Source of the DNA: Panorpa germanica | Taxonomy: Eukaryota > Arthropoda > Insecta > Mecoptera > Panorpidae | DNA length: 64,000 bases | Reading direction: 5' to 3' | NCBI GenBank assembly: GCA_963678705.1 | Contig: OY783206.1 | Span: 27,353,807-27,417,806, forward strand | Shown: piece by piece, positions 61,996 through 64,000 of the stretch | How the letters are laid out: each line of letters starts with the position of its first letter | Numbering within the stretch: position 1 is the stretch's first letter | The notes under the pieces: generated by a model | Database searches by the model: none | Told to the model about the DNA's origin: nothing | The model's input: only the letters and a program-made list of their open reading frames with translations | Made by a program: the position numbers and the translations under genes

Positions 61996-63305
61996 GAAGA
62001 CGAACTGCATCAAAAAATATTAAGGAATCAATAATTTTTCATTTAAAAAAAAAGTCCATGAATTTTTAGAACCCCCTATAAAATCCAAAATAATTAAGAT
62101 ATTTAAAAAATTTTAACGCAGTTCGTCTTCTTAAATATAAATGAATATAACTGCATCAAAAAATATTAAGGAATCAATAATTTTTCCTTTTGAAAAAAAA
62201 GTCCATGAATTTTTAGAACCCCTTATAAAATCCAGAATAATTAAGATATTAAAATTTTTTTAATGCAGTTCGTCTTCTTAAATATAAATGAATATAACTG
62301 CATCAAAAAATATTAAGGAATCAATAATTTTTCATTTTAAAAAAAAAGTCCATGAATTTTTAGAACCCCCTATAAAATCCAAAATAATTAAGATATTAAA
62401 AAAATTTTAACGCAGTTCGTCTTCTTAAATATAAATGAATATAACTGCATCAAAAAATATTAAGAAATCAATAATTTTTCCTTTTGAAAAAGAAGTCCAT
62501 GAATTTTTAGAACCCCCTATAAAATCCAAAATAATTAAGATATTTAAAAAATTTTAACGCAGTTCGTCTTCTTAAATATAAATGAATATAACTGCATCAA
62601 AAAATATTAAGGAATCAATAATTTTTCATTTAAAAAAAAAGTCCATGAATTTTTAGAACCCCCTATAAAATCCAAAATAATTAAGATATTTAAAAAAATT
62701 TAACGCAGTTCGTCTTCTTAAATATAAATGAATATAACTGCATCAAAAAATATTAAGGAATCAATAATTTTTCCTTTTGAAAAAAAAGTCCATGAATTTT
62801 TAGAACCCCTTATAAAATCCAGAATAATTAAGATATTAAAAAAATTTTAATGCAGTTCGTCTTCTTAAATATAAATGAATATAACTGCATCAAAAAATAT
62901 TAAGGAATCAATAATTTTTCATTTTAAAAAAAAAGTCCATGAATTTTTAGAACCCCCTATAAAATCCAAAATAATTAAGATATTAAAAAAAATTTAACGC
63001 AGTTCGTCTTCTTAAATATAAATGGATATAACTGCATCAAAAAATATTAAGAAATCAATAATTTTTCATTTTAAAAAAAAAGTCCATGAATTTTTAGAAC
63101 CCCCTATAAAATCCAAAATAATTAAGATATTAAAAAAAATTTAACGCAGTTCGTCTTCTTAAATATAAATGGATATAACTGCATCAAAAAATATTAAGAA
63201 ATCAATAATTTTTCCTTTTAAAAAAAAAATCCATGAATTTTTAGAACCCCTTATAAAATCCAGAATAATCAAGATATTTCAAATATTTTAATGCAGTTCG
63301 TCTTC
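61996..63305 (-). repeat. 147-bp satellite, inverted arm of locus 2
   Basis: The reversed landmark CGTCTTC ends at 62130, 62277, 62424, 62571, 62717, 62864, 63011, 63158 and 63305: eight intervals, seven of 147 bp and one of 146. The switch of orientation is at about 62003-62012, where the forward motif ACTGCAT runs straight into the inverted motif CTGCATCAAAAAATATT without spacer. Confidence 0.97.
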
Positions 63306-63515
63306 TTAAATATAAATGGATATAACTGCATCAAAAAATATTAAGAAATCAATCATTTTTCTTTTTGAAAAAAATGTCCATGAATTTAAAAAAGGTCTCA
63401 TAGAAACCTAAAAATCATTTATGTTTAAATTGTAGTAAAGCAGTTGCATCAAATCATGAAAAACAAATAAACTCTTATTTTTGAACAAAGCCTATAAATA
63501 TAGAAAAGATTACAA
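63306..63515 (+). repeat. Conserved right tail of satellite locus 2
   Basis: Counterpart of 16921-17110, in the same order and orientation: AAAGCAGTTGCATCAAATCA, CTCTTATTTTTGAACAAAGC and GCCTATAAATATAGAAAAGA. Confidence 0.75.
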
Positions 63516-63724
63516 AAAAGAGGTTATTTTAAATTTTAATTTAACAGTTTATCAATTTAACTTGTAGCGGATATTGCTCTATTAAAAATTAGTCAAATAA
63601 GAAATAAGGATTTTTTCTCTTTTCTCTTTCTATAACAAACCTATAATACACACCCATTGCCAGGCAATGGGGCGAAGAGCCGGTTCTTATTATAATGTCT
63701 CAGGTGTGTCTTTATATGTTTTAT

Positions 63725-63840
63725 AAATTTACAAATCGAAAAAAGAAATCTCAAATTTTGAAAAAGAGTTGGTCAAACAAATAACGAATAAATTGAAAAT
63801 ATATTGATTTTATTAAAAAAAATACATTTTTTTAGTCAGT
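63725..63840 (+). repeat. Mate of the inverted flank segment at 56.4-56.5 kb
   Basis: TTTGAAAAAGAGTTGGTCAA and ATAACGAATAAATTGAAAAT match the reverse complement of 56420-56500. Confidence 0.65.
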
Positions 63841-64000
63841 TTACATGAAAAATTATTTGTTTTAATTATTAATATCTCCTAACATACAGCGAGTTATTAA
63901 CAAGTAATTGGACATTTGAGTTGTTGGTAGCGAACAGTTTTATAGAAATTAAAACGTAGGACACAAGCCCATTAACATCGCTGTAAAACAATGCAGATAA

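Noticed and set aside
59343..63305. CRISPR array
   Set aside because: The whole 147-bp unit is repeated with no unique spacers, and the genome is eukaryotic.
59343..63305. Coding tandem repeat (147 is a multiple of 3)
   Set aside because: Every monomer carries stops in all frames, such as TAAAAT and TTAATA contexts.

Overview
The window looks like insect nuclear DNA. It is AT-rich, its genes are interrupted by GT-AG introns of which several are only 66-84 nt long, and it carries an arthropod beta-type octopamine receptor, a SINA-family ubiquitin ligase gene and a DUF2236 (mpaB/Lcp-like) oxygenase gene. The order of insect cannot be settled by eye; a hemipteran-like genome rich in small DNA transposons is a guess.

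Three protein-coding genes are well supported. (1) 8456-10803, minus strand: two coding exons encoding a 488-residue SINA/SIAH-like protein in which the RING - SIAH zinc finger - TRAF-like module occurs twice, the first RING being degenerate. (2) 26509-53418, plus strand: an octopamine beta receptor, probably Octbeta3R. A large first exon carries TM1-TM5 and most of a very long third cytoplasmic loop; after a 24.4-kb intron, two small exons carry TM6 and TM7. The product is 762 residues. (3) 56906-58530, plus strand: four coding exons for a 356-residue ER-bound oxygenase mpaB-like (DUF2236) protein. All three spliced frames close exactly. A fourth, probably non-coding, minus-strand transcript is suggested at 3779-6050 by a chain of splice-like signals with introns of 79-84 nt.

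The rest is repeats. Small DNA-transposon-like elements include a 313-bp MITE with 29-bp inverted ends and a 6-bp target duplication at 4259-4571, and a ~367-bp element with 19-bp inverted ends best seen at 29361-29727. Several other families recur in direct or inverted orientation throughout, including inside the big receptor intron and intron 1 of the oxygenase gene. A non-LTR-type 3' end lies near 18.1-18.45 kb.

The most striking structure is a 147-bp tandem satellite arranged as head-to-head inverted arrays at two loci: 15.94-16.92 kb (4 forward plus 3 inverted units) and 59.34-63.31 kb (18-19 forward plus about 9 inverted units). The two loci share the same 147-bp register and the same ~200-bp right-hand tail. 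The first locus sits inside a further pair of ~350-bp inverted arms. The second shows higher-order repeats of two, three and four monomers. Transcription of either would give a very long hairpin RNA, the architecture known for insect endo-siRNA hairpin loci.

The genes do not form a common pathway. The receptor would act at the plasma membrane (octopamine, Gs/cAMP), the SINA-like protein in ubiquitin ligation, and the oxygenase-like protein probably at the ER membrane.
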